DNA from: Clostridia bacterium
Lineage (GTDB): Bacteria > Bacillota > Clostridia > Oscillospirales > Acutalibacteraceae
DNA length: 48,715 nucleotides
NCBI GenBank assembly: GCA_017416765.1
Contig: JAFQBE010000016.1
Span: 1-48,715 of the forward strand
Direction of reading: 5' to 3'
In this document: positions 32,902 to 40,648 of the stretch, piece by piece
Numbering within the stretch: position 1 is the stretch's first letter
How the letters are laid out: every line of letters begins with the position of its first letter
Notes under the pieces: model-generated
What the model was told of the DNA's origin: nothing
The model's database searches: none
What the model saw: the letters and a program-made list of their open reading frames with translations, nothing else
Translations under genes and position numbers: made by a program

Positions 32902-34683
32902 TTAATCCTCAATAAATCCGTGGTAAATTCCTATCCAGTAAGCGTAGGTGTATACATAGCAGCTTTCTACAACATACATGCCGCCCGAATCCTCGTCTTT
33001 ATACTCCCACGGGTCGCGGTCGTATTTTGCAATGAAGTGTTCGTCGGGCTGCAATAAGAATGATGTCTGAACATAGTCGTAATTCCAGCGGTGCTTTTTT
33101 GCCACATCGTTTCTGCCTTCAAGGTAAACGCCTGCGGCAAGGCGGCTGACATTAAAACGCTCAAACCATTTTGCGTTACCTTCCATGTTGAGCCCTTGAG
33201 TGCCGCAGCTGAGCGCAAACGGATATTCATAGCCGGGCATATCTTCGCAGCATACGGTACCGCGCCATGTTTCAAAGCCTCTCTTGTATTTGGCGAGCAG
33301 TTCGGGGTCTTCTTCAAGTGTGCAGAGTGCCCAGAAGGAGCAGACTGCAAGCATATTGTCGCCGTACATAAGCTCTGCGGCAATGTCATTGCCTTCAAGC
33401 AGAGAAGTCTGATAAGCTCTGTCATAGTGCTTTTCAACAAGGTCAGCATAGCCCATGCCTATGAGCTTTTCATATTCTTCCTGCCATCTGCCTTTTTCGC
33501 CTGTGATAGCCATAGTCATTTTAAGGTATGAAAGCAATTCTGCAGAGTTAAGGCATGCGTCTGTCCAGCCCATTGCTGTGTTGAAATATTCAAGGTTCCA
33601 TTTTGCCCATGTTGTCGGCTGACCGTTGCATTCCATAAGCTGATAGCCGTTGTCAATAATGTGTGACATAAGCCCTGTTGCTGAGTTCTTTACAAGCTCG
33701 TCAAATTCGGGGTCGATGCCTTTGAGGAAAAGGTGCGAATAGTAAAGCTGCATAAAGTGTGCCGTTACTTCGTCGCTGCTGGTATCGCCCTTGTAAACAA
33801 TACCTTCTTCAGTGTAGCCGCGTTCTGTGAACAGCTTTCTCAGCCTTTCGGGAATGGGTGCTGATGCGTCAATTTCCATTCCGGATATGCCTTTTTTCTT
33901 TGTATCTGTTGTTTCTACACCCACAGCCTTGTCGCCTTGAATACGGTAGAAAAGTCCGTCATCGGGTACGGGTTCATCGGGTGCAAGGTAGCTTCTTGCG
34001 GGGAAGCCGTTACCGCGCTTTGAAATGTGAAGCAGAAGCATACACGCTTCACTTGTACGCATTGCAAAATTAAGTGCTTCCTTGGTTTCGGGTGCATCTT
34101 TGCCGAGTTCTCTTTTAAGTACTGCATAGCGGTGAAGCATACCGACGGAGAACCACGATGTAAAGCCGCCGTCGTTATCGGAATGACCGTAGGGGACGAA
34201 GGAATCAAGGTCACGGGGTGTTGCAAGCCTTTTCTGGCTGTACATACCTCGTCTGTCAACAATTCTTCTTGATTCTTCGAGCAGCATTTCTGCTTTTTGT
34301 CTGGGAGAAACAGGCTTCATTTCTATATGTACAACACCTGTTTCGGTCTGTACCCAAACACCCTTATCGCTGTCGGGAATAAGAGATACTACTTTGTTGT
34401 CATAAAGGTAGCGGTCGCCGCCGAAATGCATGACCTTGTCATCGTCTTCAGCAGCTTCGTCCCAGCGGGTTACACCGCCTTGGGAACCGAGCCAGAGCAC
34501 ACCGTCTGTGCTTATTGCACTGCAGGTATAATCTTTTTTTCTTGAAGGAAGGGGAAAGCGGATATCCGACAAATCGGGAACCGTACATTCCGCATTGAAA
34601 AGCTCCTGCGGAACTGCTGCATCATCCTTTTTGTAGAAGGTGCAGAATCTGTTGAGTGTGGTACGCAGTTTAATTGTTTGCAT
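32902..34683 (-). CDS. Propeller/six-hairpin putative glycan enzyme (paralogue of 15880-17970)
   Basis: A 593-residue cytoplasmic protein. Residues 1 to about 130 have two or three propeller-like repeats (GVLWLGSQGGVTRWD, GVWVQTETGVVHI). The remainder is the same helical toroid as in the protein at 15880-17970, with GDTSSDEVTAHFMQ and NGQPTTWAKWN conserved. The N-terminal part is roughly half the length of its paralogue, so a full propeller is not present. The ATG follows AAGGAGACAGAT. It is the first gene of an operon with GH38, which supports an enzymatic or glycan-binding role. A six-hairpin hydrolase or lyase is likely by fold, but the reaction is unknown. Confidence 0.65.
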   Translation of the reverse strand: MQTIKLRTTLNRFCTFYKKDDAAVPQELFNAECTVPDLSDIRFPLPSRKKDYTCSAISTDGVLWLGSQGGVTRWDEAAEDDDKVMHFGGDRYLYDNKVVSLIPDSDKGVWVQTETGVVHIEMKPVSPRQKAEMLLEESRRIVDRRGMYSQKRLATPRDLDSFVPYGHSDNDGGFTSWFSVGMLHRYAVLKRELGKDAPETKEALNFAMRTSEACMLLLHISKRGNGFPARSYLAPDEPVPDDGLFYRIQGDKAVGVETTDTKKKGISGMEIDASAPIPERLRKLFTERGYTEEGIVYKGDTSSDEVTAHFMQLYYSHLFLKGIDPEFDELVKNSATGLMSHIIDNGYQLMECNGQPTTWAKWNLEYFNTAMGWTDACLNSAELLSYLKMTMAITGEKGRWQEEYEKLIGMGYADLVEKHYDRAYQTSLLEGNDIAAELMYGDNMLAVCSFWALCTLEEDPELLAKYKRGFETWRGTVCCEDMPGYEYPFALSCGTQGLNMEGNAKWFERFNVSRLAAGVYLEGRNDVAKKHRWNYDYVQTSFLLQPDEHFIAKYDRDPWEYKDEDSGGMYVVESCYVYTYAYWIGIYHGFIED

Positions 34684-34714
34684 ATCTGTCTCCTTGAGGT
34701 TTAGAAATTTTTAT

Positions 34715-34743
34715 TTGACAATTATGTATTACATAATTAAAAT
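34715..34743 (+). promoter_or_regulatory. Promoter with palindromic spacer (candidate operator)
   Basis: TTGACA (34715-34720), 17 bases, TAAAAT (34738-34743), on the plus strand towards the Cys-cluster gene. The spacer is filled by a 19-base inverted repeat, AATTATGTA-T-TACATAATT (34720-34738), lying between divergent genes. A dimeric repressor could bind there. Confidence 0.6.
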
Positions 34744-34774
34744 TGACTTAAAAACTTTTAGAGGTGATAATTCT

Positions 34775-35278
34775 GTGAAAATTGAAAATAAAGCTCTGCG
34801 CGAAGCATATAACCTGCTTGAAAAGGCGACACCTTTAGGTTCTGCCGATTGCGGCAGCGTTTGTTCAGCCGTTTGCTGCGGCGATACACTCGGCGACAGC
34901 ATGGAGCTTTTTCCGTACGAAAAAGATATGTTTGAAAGCCTTGATGGCTTTACCGTTACCGACGGCGAAACACCGCTTGTAAAATGCAACGGCAGCTGCG
35001 CTCGCTGTGAAAGACCGCTTGCCTGCCGTATTTATCCGTTGTTCCCACTTATTGTTGAAGAAGACGGAAAAGAGAAAATACGCGTAATTTACGACCCTCG
35101 TGCTACGGCAGCATGTCCGCTTGTAAAACAGAAGGCAAGGCTTGACCGCCGCTTTACCCGCGCTGTAAGACGCGCAGGTAAATACCTTCTGCGTGATGAG
35201 AAATCCGCCGAGCATCTTAGAAAAACAAGCGAATTCTTAAAAGAGCTTATTGAACTTGAAATGAAGCTCGGTATCTGA
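34775..35278 (+). CDS. YkgJ-like cysteine-cluster protein
   Basis: A 167-residue protein with many Cys residues in the pattern CGSVCSAVCCGD, KCNGSCARCE and ACRIYPLFP. This resembles the CxxCxxCC/YkgJ zinc- or iron-chelating family (Fli/DUF-type), whose members have proposed but unproved metal-cluster or oxygenase roles. The GTG at 34775 is used because GAGGTGAT lies six bases upstream; the open frame extending upstream crosses the promoter and is not coding. It is divergent from the propeller/GH38 operon and shares a palindromic intergenic region with it. A 101-base AT-rich gap without visible features follows. Confidence 0.75.
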   Translation: MKIENKALREAYNLLEKATPLGSADCGSVCSAVCCGDTLGDSMELFPYEKDMFESLDGFTVTDGETPLVKCNGSCARCERPLACRIYPLFPLIVEEDGKEKIRVIYDPRATAACPLVKQKARLDRRFTRAVRRAGKYLLRDEKSAEHLRKTSEFLKELIELEMKLGI

Positions 35279-35379
35279 TTTATCTTTTGATATTCATTAT
35301 ATTATTAGAAACATTCTATAATAACTAAAAAGAATTTGCAAGCTATTTGCAATAATTTAACCAAAAAATATTTATTGTT

Positions 35380-35937
35380 TCAGCTATCTTCTTCAAAGGG
35401 TTCGATGCCGCCGTTTATAAGTGTTTTAAAGCAGACATCGCCGCCCTGTATTTCAAAGCGTATGCCTTCAATGTGCAGGTAGCGTATATAAGCATAATCG
35501 TAGCTGCTCAGCTTGCGGTTGTAATAATCGTCGGAATGGGCTGCAATGTATATTTCGTTGTCGGCTTTGTCTGTTACAACAAGCGTGTGATAAAACAGAC
35601 CTTCGTCATTTCCAAGCTGTATTATATCGCCTTTTTCTATTCTGTCTGCCGTTACTTCGGTTGCAAAAGGTCCTTGTTCTTTGTTGTTTACCATAAAATC
35701 GTAAAAGAATTGTACGCCGCTCCATGACGGAGTTCTGTCATTTGATGATATATAATACCAGCCGTAGGTCGGGGTGTAATTCATTACGCAGCTGCCTGCA
35801 AAAATGCATTGCGAGGCAAAGTTTGTGCAGTCACCGCCGATTCCGTTAAAGCTGAAGAAAAGGGGATTGCGGTCAAGCGCCCAACGCTTAGCATAGGCAA
35901 GGGCGTTTTCGCGGTTATATTCTTTTGTTACAAACAT
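35380..35937 (-). CDS. Amidase-domain protein (putative amidase, PF12671-like)
   Basis: A 185-residue protein of the putative amidase domain family, a papain-like fold common in spore-forming Clostridia. GGDCTNFASQCIFAG (near residue 34) holds the likely catalytic Cys, and the His is probably in FYHTLVVTD (near 115-120). The N-terminal NRENALAYAKRWAL helix and PTYGWYYIS region are also typical. There is no signal peptide, unlike many secreted relatives, so it may act in the cytoplasm, be released by lysis, or act in the mother cell or spore. The TAAGGAGGTATAC site precedes the ATG. Confidence 0.8.
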   Translation of the reverse strand: MFVTKEYNRENALAYAKRWALDRNPLFFSFNGIGGDCTNFASQCIFAGSCVMNYTPTYGWYYISSNDRTPSWSGVQFFYDFMVNNKEQGPFATEVTADRIEKGDIIQLGNDEGLFYHTLVVTDKADNEIYIAAHSDDYYNRKLSSYDYAYIRYLHIEGIRFEIQGGDVCFKTLINGGIEPFEEDS

Positions 35938-35986
35938 TTTTGTATACCTCCTTAAAATATTTTATGTTTTTATCCTGCATTTGTGC

Positions 35987-36015
35987 TTGTAACAAATGTG
36001 GAATGGTGATATAAT
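35987..36015 (+). promoter_or_regulatory. Sigma-A promoter for the DUF554 gene
   Basis: TTGTAA (35987-35992), 17 bases, TATAAT (36010-36015). An inverted repeat CATTTGT/ACAAATG (35978-35998) overlaps the -35. Confidence 0.65.
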
Positions 36016-36049
36016 GCAGAGCGTATTTTATTTTGGGAGATATATCAGA

Positions 36050-36751
36050 ATGAGTATTTTAGTTTCTCTTACAGGCAGCTTTGTAAATGTGGTGCTTGTG
36101 CTTCTGGGCGGCGGTATAGGCTTGCTTGTAAAAAAAGGTTTGCCGGAAAGAGTGTCCGATACGGTAATGAAAGCCATGGCACTGTGTGTGCTTTTTATCG
36201 GTATTGACGGTGCGCTTGAAGGCAGCAATGCCCTTATTGCCGTTATATCAATGGCGGTGGGTACAATAATCGGCAGTCTGCTTGACCTCGATAAGCACAT
36301 TAACAATGTTGCCCAAAAAATCGAAAGCAAGCTTTCAAAGGGTAATGATAAGCCGCAGTTTGCAGAGGGCTTTGTTACGGCAAGCCTGCTTTTCTGCGTA
36401 GGCGCTATGGCTATAGTCGGCTCGCTTGAAAGCGGCATATCGCACGATTACAGCACGCTTATAACAAAATCGGTAATAGATGCTGTTTCGTCAATCGTGT
36501 TTGCTTCAACACTCGGCTGGGGTGTGCTTGCAAGCGTTGTACCCGTTTTTATTTATCAAGGCACTATAACCTTACTTGCGGGCTTTGTTGCACCGTATCT
36601 TAATGATTATACGGTTGCGCACATGACCTGTGTAGGCTCCTTGCTGATTATTGCTATAGCACTTAATATGATGAAACTGACCAATATTAAGGTTATGAAT
36701 TGTCTGCCTTCGGTATTTTTACCGATTATTATTTGCATGTTCTTGAAATAA
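36050..36751 (+). CDS. DUF554 family membrane protein
   Basis: A 233-residue membrane protein with about six hydrophobic segments and the Gly-rich N-terminus GSFVNVVLVLLGGGIGLLVKK typical of DUF554 (YdfK/YqgA-like). The duplicated GTIIGSLLDLD motif is also characteristic. The function of the family is unknown; a transport role is generally assumed. The ATG at 36050 is chosen because GGGAGAT lies eight bases upstream; the frame opens earlier but those codons overlap the -10 region. It is divergent from the amidase-domain gene and precedes the lipoprotein set. Confidence 0.85.
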   Translation: MSILVSLTGSFVNVVLVLLGGGIGLLVKKGLPERVSDTVMKAMALCVLFIGIDGALEGSNALIAVISMAVGTIIGSLLDLDKHINNVAQKIESKLSKGNDKPQFAEGFVTASLLFCVGAMAIVGSLESGISHDYSTLITKSVIDAVSSIVFASTLGWGVLASVVPVFIYQGTITLLAGFVAPYLNDYTVAHMTCVGSLLIIAIALNMMKLTNIKVMNCLPSVFLPIIICMFLK

Positions 36752-36787
36752 TTTTCATTTTTTTAAGAATTTGTTACGCTTTTTTTA

Positions 36788-36817
36788 TTGACTATTGCCT
36801 ATGTTTTTTGGTATAGT
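36788..36817 (+). promoter_or_regulatory. Promoter for the first lipoprotein gene
   Basis: TTGACT (36788-36793), 18 bases, TATAGT (36812-36817), about 63 bases before the ATG. Confidence 0.6.
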
Positions 36818-36880
36818 GTACAAAGAGACCGAATGAAGGTCTTGAATTTCATTAAATTTTGAATGAGAGGGATATCCACA

Positions 36881-37789
36881 ATGAAGAAAGTACTTATGTC
36901 CGTAGTTGCTTTCCTTGTTGCTGCTATGATGCTTGTTTCTTTTGCAGCATGCGGCGGAAACGAAACACCCGATGAAACCACAATAGCTCCTGTAGTTGAA
37001 GACGATTCCACAGTTGCAGCAGATGCTCCCGTAGAAGATTCTTCCGCAGCAGAAGTTGAATCCACAGAAGCTCCTTCCGAGGTTGAATCCACAGAAGCTG
37101 TTTCCGAAACTGAAGAAACAGAAGTAGCTACAGAAGCTGAATCAACAGAAGAAGCTACTCAAGCAGTTGCAGCTCCCACAGACAAGGCTGAAATCGTTGC
37201 CCTTTACAACGAAGCAACAGCAAAGGTTGCTTCTGCAAAGCCCGGTTATAAGAAGACAGTTGAAACAAAGCTCAACGATCTTAAGATGGGTGCACTTGCA
37301 AAAATTGACCTTGTACGTGATACAGTAGGCGACTTCCTTGGTGAAGGTACAGAGACTATCAGTGTTGCAAAGGGTAAAGCAAGCAAGGATTTTGTCAAGA
37401 GCACACTTACAGCAGCAGATGTTACAGCTGCTTCCTGCAAGCTTTCAGCAGACGGCAAGTATTACGAAGTAACAATCACTGTAAAGAATGAGAAGAATCC
37501 CCTCAAGGGTAAGAGCGCTCTCAACAGGTTCACAAACGATTATAAAGATATAAACGAAATGAGAGATGGTCTTATAGATGCAGGTGCAGCTGTTGAAACA
37601 ATTGACATCACTGTTAAAGCTGCTACAATCAAGGCAAAGATTGCTGTTGACACAAAGGCGTTCAGTTCAGTAGATTATACAATCGATTCAGATGCATACC
37701 TTACAAATGTCAAGTACACAATCGCTAAGGTTAAGGTTGTTACAGGTAATATCTATACAACAGTCAAATACTCCGACTTTGCATATTGA
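36881..37789 (+). CDS. Lipoprotein with Ser/Thr/Glu-rich stalk, member 1 of 3
   Basis: A 302-residue predicted lipoprotein of unknown function. The signal peptide ends in the lipobox SFAACGG. Residues about 27-105 are a low-complexity acidic stalk built of repeats such as EVESTEAPS. A folded domain of about 190 residues follows, opening with a helix (IVALYNEATAKVA) and containing VGDFLGEGTE and NRFTNDYKD. The stalk would hold the domain away from the membrane through the cell wall. The next gene is a paralogue with the same VGDFLG and NRFTND motifs and a nearly identical stalk at DNA level. GAGAGGGAT precedes the ATG. Possible roles are binding or adhesion; no enzyme motif is visible. Confidence 0.75.
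   Translation: MKKVLMSVVAFLVAAMMLVSFAACGGNETPDETTIAPVVEDDSTVAADAPVEDSSAAEVESTEAPSEVESTEAVSETEETEVATEAESTEEATQAVAAPTDKAEIVALYNEATAKVASAKPGYKKTVETKLNDLKMGALAKIDLVRDTVGDFLGEGTETISVAKGKASKDFVKSTLTAADVTAASCKLSADGKYYEVTITVKNEKNPLKGKSALNRFTNDYKDINEMRDGLIDAGAAVETIDITVKAATIKAKIAVDTKAFSSVDYTIDSDAYLTNVKYTIAKVKVVTGNIYTTVKYSDFAY
36992..37100 (+). repeat. Direct repeat copy 1 (lipoprotein stalk)
   Basis: A 109-base block that recurs 960 bases downstream (37952-38060) with five mismatches by direct comparison. It encodes the start of the acidic stalk and contains the smaller repeat GTTGAATCCACAGAAGCT. Confidence 0.9.
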
Positions 37790-37852
37790 TTCGGCTTTTA
37801 AAGCGGTTCGATATCAAAATAATAAATTTATTTAACGAAAGGATTTTTTACC

Positions 37853-38749
37853 ATGAAAAAGCTTTTAGCACTCCTTATGGCTCTCGCTATGGTATTTACC
37901 TTCGCAGCTTGCGGCGGTGACGATGTAGCAGACGAAACAACAACAGCACCCGTAGTTGAAGACGATTCCACAGTTGCAGCAGACGCTCCCGTTGAAGAAT
38001 CTTCCGCAGCAGAAGTTGAATCCACAGAAGCTCCTTCCGAAGTTGAATCTACAGAAGCTGAATCAACAGAAGCAGCTACAGAAGAAGTTGAATCAACAGA
38101 AGAAGCAGCTCCCGCAGGTGATATGACAGCAGCAGAATTCGCAGCTTTCATGAATGCTGAAACAGCTAAGATTGCAAAGAGCGGCAAGTACACAGCAAAC
38201 AGAGAATGTAAGTACACAAACCCCATTGATGTCGGCGGTGCAACAGATATTCTCAACAAGATCATCATGGCTATCGATGAAAATTCCAACCTCGATACAG
38301 TTGTTGGTGACTTCCTCGGTATCGGCACAAAGAAGGCTAACATCCCCGCTGAAGATATGGACAGCGATTACAAGATCAAGGCTACATCTCTCAAGCCCGA
38401 AGATCTCGGTTCATTCGCAGCTAAGGATGGCGTTTACACCTTCACACTTAAGAATGAAACCAACCCCAAGAAGACAGGCGCTACACCTTTCAACAGATTC
38501 ACAAATGACTTCATCACACACGAAGAAGTTGTTGACGGTATCGCTGAATTTACAACAGCTATTAAGGTTAACAGCACAACAGTCAACTACAAAAATATCA
38601 AGGTTGAAGTAAAGGTTGTTGACGGTAAGATTTCAAACATCAAGTACTCCTATGCTTTCGATGCAAAGCTTGCTCTCAAGGCAGTTGTTACAATCAACGG
38701 CAGCGGCGCAGCTGTTACTAACGGTGTTTATTCCAACATCAAGTATTAA
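37853..38749 (+). CDS. Lipoprotein with Ser/Thr/Glu-rich stalk, member 2 of 3
   Basis: A 298-residue lipoprotein, paralogous to the preceding gene. The lipobox is TFAACGG, followed by a stalk of residues about 22-85 (PVVEDDSTVAADAPVEESS, then EVESTEA repeats). The folded domain has the shared VGDFLGIGT and FNRFTNDF motifs and ends in a Tyr-rich strand (SNIKY) like the other copy. An AAAGGA site precedes the ATG. It lies 63 bases after member 1, with no clear terminator between, so the two are probably co-transcribed. A strong hairpin ends the unit. Confidence 0.75.
   Translation: MKKLLALLMALAMVFTFAACGGDDVADETTTAPVVEDDSTVAADAPVEESSAAEVESTEAPSEVESTEAESTEAATEEVESTEEAAPAGDMTAAEFAAFMNAETAKIAKSGKYTANRECKYTNPIDVGGATDILNKIIMAIDENSNLDTVVGDFLGIGTKKANIPAEDMDSDYKIKATSLKPEDLGSFAAKDGVYTFTLKNETNPKKTGATPFNRFTNDFITHEEVVDGIAEFTTAIKVNSTTVNYKNIKVEVKVVDGKISNIKYSYAFDAKLALKAVVTINGSGAAVTNGVYSNIKY
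37952..38060 (+). repeat. Direct repeat copy 2 (lipoprotein stalk)
   Basis: Second copy of the 109-base block at 36992-37100, in the same reading frame of the paralogous gene, with five base differences. Confidence 0.9.
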
Positions 38750-38769
38750 TTTTAATTAATGAACTTTTC

Positions 38770-38803
38770 CTCTGCATCGGTTAATCCGGTGCAGAGATTT
38801 TTT
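38770..38803 (+). terminator. Intrinsic terminator after lipoprotein 2
   Basis: CTCTGCATCGG pairs with CCGGTGCAGAG (one G-U wobble) around a five-base loop, followed by ATTTTTTA. Confidence 0.88.
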
Positions 38804-38820
38804 ATTGCAAGCTATATTCT

Positions 38821-38856
38821 AAAACAGAAAATTAATTTTCTGTTTTGCTGTATAAT
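38821..38856 (+). promoter_or_regulatory. 26-bp perfect palindrome and -10 element before lipoprotein 3
   Basis: AAAACAGAAAATT followed at once by its exact reverse complement (38821-38846), then TATAAT at 38851-38856. The expected -35 position falls inside the palindrome, where no good TTGACA match exists. That is the layout of an activator- or repressor-bound promoter. Confidence 0.6.
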
Positions 38857-38889
38857 ATATCTGTAATAATAATGGAAAGAAGAGATATT

Positions 38890-39762
38890 ATGAAAAAGGT
38901 TATATCACTTTTTATTATCGCGGTTACCTTGTTTTCGCTGGTAGCCTGTGGCAGCAATAACAGCACACATGCTACAACAGAAAAAAATACAGCCGTTTTA
39001 AAGGAAGAACAGCTTGATATAACAGAAAAGGTTGATATATCTGTTGAAAGCGTTACGAAAGATAATTTTGCTACAGCAGAATCAACAACTGAAAAAGAAA
39101 AAGTTATTGAAGAAGAAACAACTCATGGGACTGAAGAAAATAAACTGCTTGACCTTAACGACAAGCAGGCGGTGCTTGATTTTTACAATGCCGCAGTTGT
39201 AAAAACCAATCCCGATAAACCCAAAGGCAGCTATGTAATGGGCTTTAGTAAGGATGTAACCGGTGGCGGATCAACTGTTATTGATATTATAATCAAGCTG
39301 GTTGTTCCTGTTGCCAAAATTGTTTTAAAGAATAACGAGTCGGAAACTGATTTTGTTCCGGGTGAAGGTAAACTCAGGCTTGATGACTGTCAGTCGATAT
39401 CCGCAACGAGAAAAAACGGCATTGTTACAGTTGATATAAAACTCAAACCTCATACTGACGGTCCTGACGGTGACCCGAAAAACGGTGGTCCTTCCGCAAG
39501 GGGTATAGGTACACTCGGCAGTATAAATTATGCCGCTGAACAGATGGGTATTGAATTTGAACACGGCAGAGATACTATTCAGATTACATATACAAATGCG
39601 TCAATTAAAGCTGCCATAAACGAGGAAACAGGTAAGGTAACGGGCGGCACATGGAAATTCGATGTTGACCTTCTTATCGGTGATGCAACAGCTACATTCA
39701 AAAAAATCAGACTGACTGTTCAGGACCTAAAGGCTTCCTTCTATTATATTTTCACAATCTGA
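38890..39762 (+). CDS. Lipoprotein with acidic stalk, member 3 of 3
   Basis: A 290-residue lipoprotein. The lipobox is FSLVACGS, followed by a Thr/Glu/Lys-rich stalk to about residue 95, less repetitive than in members 1 and 2. The folded domain begins with the same helix type (AVLDFYNAAVVKT), but the VGDFLG motif is replaced and the NRFTND region reads RGIGTLGSINYAAEQMG. It is therefore a distant paralogue. The ATG at 38890 is chosen because an AGAAGAG site lies upstream; the open frame before it runs through the -10 and palindrome. Its separate promoter suggests different timing from the first two. Confidence 0.68.
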   Translation: MKKVISLFIIAVTLFSLVACGSNNSTHATTEKNTAVLKEEQLDITEKVDISVESVTKDNFATAESTTEKEKVIEEETTHGTEENKLLDLNDKQAVLDFYNAAVVKTNPDKPKGSYVMGFSKDVTGGGSTVIDIIIKLVVPVAKIVLKNNESETDFVPGEGKLRLDDCQSISATRKNGIVTVDIKLKPHTDGPDGDPKNGGPSARGIGTLGSINYAAEQMGIEFEHGRDTIQITYTNASIKAAINEETGKVTGGTWKFDVDLLIGDATATFKKIRLTVQDLKASFYYIFTI

Positions 39763-39777
39763 TTTTTAATCTGTATC

Positions 39778-39801
39778 GGCACACTTTTCGTAAAGTGTGC
39801 C
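39778..39801. other. Perfect hairpin upstream of the alpha/beta hydrolase gene
   Basis: GGCACACTTT and AAAGTGTGCC form a 10-bp stem with a TCGT loop, 11 bases before the AAAGGAGAT site. No T run follows, so it may be a weak terminator, an mRNA-stabilising stem or a protein site. Confidence 0.5.
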
Positions 39802-39827
39802 ACAAGTATTTAAAGGAGATATTGGCT

Positions 39828-40553
39828 ATGCTTTGGAATTGCTTTGAATGCATTGAGTTTGAATTTGAAGGTTATGAGGCAAGGGTGGTTATACCCGATA
39901 AGAAGCTTGAAAAACCTTCGCTTATAGTAAAAACGGAATATTGGAATGCTTTTCCGGAAACGGAAATTAAACTCCTTCAAGAAGGTTTTTATCTCGGATA
40001 TATAAAAAATTCCAACCGTTGGGGTGTTGATGCAGACCTTGACAGAAAAGCGCGTTTTGTTGAATATGTGACACAAAGGTTTTCGCTTAAAAGCAAATGC
40101 ATACCTGTCGGTATGAGCTGCGGCGGACTTATTGCCGTTAAGTTTGCTGCCCGTTATCCTCAACTTGTTTCTTGTGTTTATATAGATGCACCTGTTATTA
40201 ACTATATGAGCTGTCCCTGCGGTTTCGGTATAGGGGAGAGAATAGATGATGAAGAGTTTTCTGAAATTCTCGGTGCGCTGGGTATGAGCAGTATATCTGA
40301 ACTGATTTGTTATCGAGATATGCCGCTGGATAATATACCCGAACTTGTAAAGCATAAAATTCCCATTGTTATGGTGTCGGGTGACAGTGATACCATTGTG
40401 CCCTATACAGAAAACGGAATCATGCTTGAAAAAGCATATAAAGAAAATAAACTGGACTTTGAACTGTATATAAAGCCCGGGTGCAACCATCATCCGCACG
40501 GACTTGAAAATCCGCAGCTTATAGTCGATTTTATCAAAAAACACAGCTGTTAA
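39828..40553 (+). CDS. Alpha/beta hydrolase
   Basis: A 241-residue cytoplasmic alpha/beta-hydrolase-fold protein. The nucleophile elbow is VGMSCGG (Ser near residue 97), the acid is probably in SGDSDTIVP and the His is in GCNHHPHG near residue 226. The length is that of small esterases or peptidases. AAAGGAGAT precedes the ATG at 39828; the frame runs upstream through a hairpin and is not coding there. No lid domain is evident and the substrate is unknown. The following ChbG-type gene suggests deacylation of carbohydrates as one option, but it has its own promoter. Confidence 0.78.
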   Translation: MLWNCFECIEFEFEGYEARVVIPDKKLEKPSLIVKTEYWNAFPETEIKLLQEGFYLGYIKNSNRWGVDADLDRKARFVEYVTQRFSLKSKCIPVGMSCGGLIAVKFAARYPQLVSCVYIDAPVINYMSCPCGFGIGERIDDEEFSEILGALGMSSISELICYRDMPLDNIPELVKHKIPIVMVSGDSDTIVPYTENGIMLEKAYKENKLDFELYIKPGCNHHPHGLENPQLIVDFIKKHSC

Positions 40554-40569
40554 TTAGGTATATTGATGG

Positions 40570-40598
40570 TTTACTTTTCAAAACAGAAATATTATAAT
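40570..40598 (+). promoter_or_regulatory. Promoter for the ChbG-type gene
   Basis: TTTACT (40570-40575), 17 bases, TATAAT (40593-40598). The -10 sits in a short self-complementary stretch, AAATATTATAATATTT. Confidence 0.55.
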
Positions 40599-40648
40599 AT
40601 TTTGTGTATATATTTTTTCGATTATATTTACAGAAAGGAATTAAAAGA

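Noticed and set aside
36881-38749. One gene broken by frameshift instead of two paralogues
   Set aside because: Each frame has its own ribosome binding site, lipobox signal peptide, stalk and complete C-terminal domain.
39810-40544. Antisense open frame of 244 codons
   Set aside because: It lies fully opposite the alpha/beta hydrolase gene, has no ribosome binding site and encodes a Phe/Ile/Lys-rich sequence with no domain.
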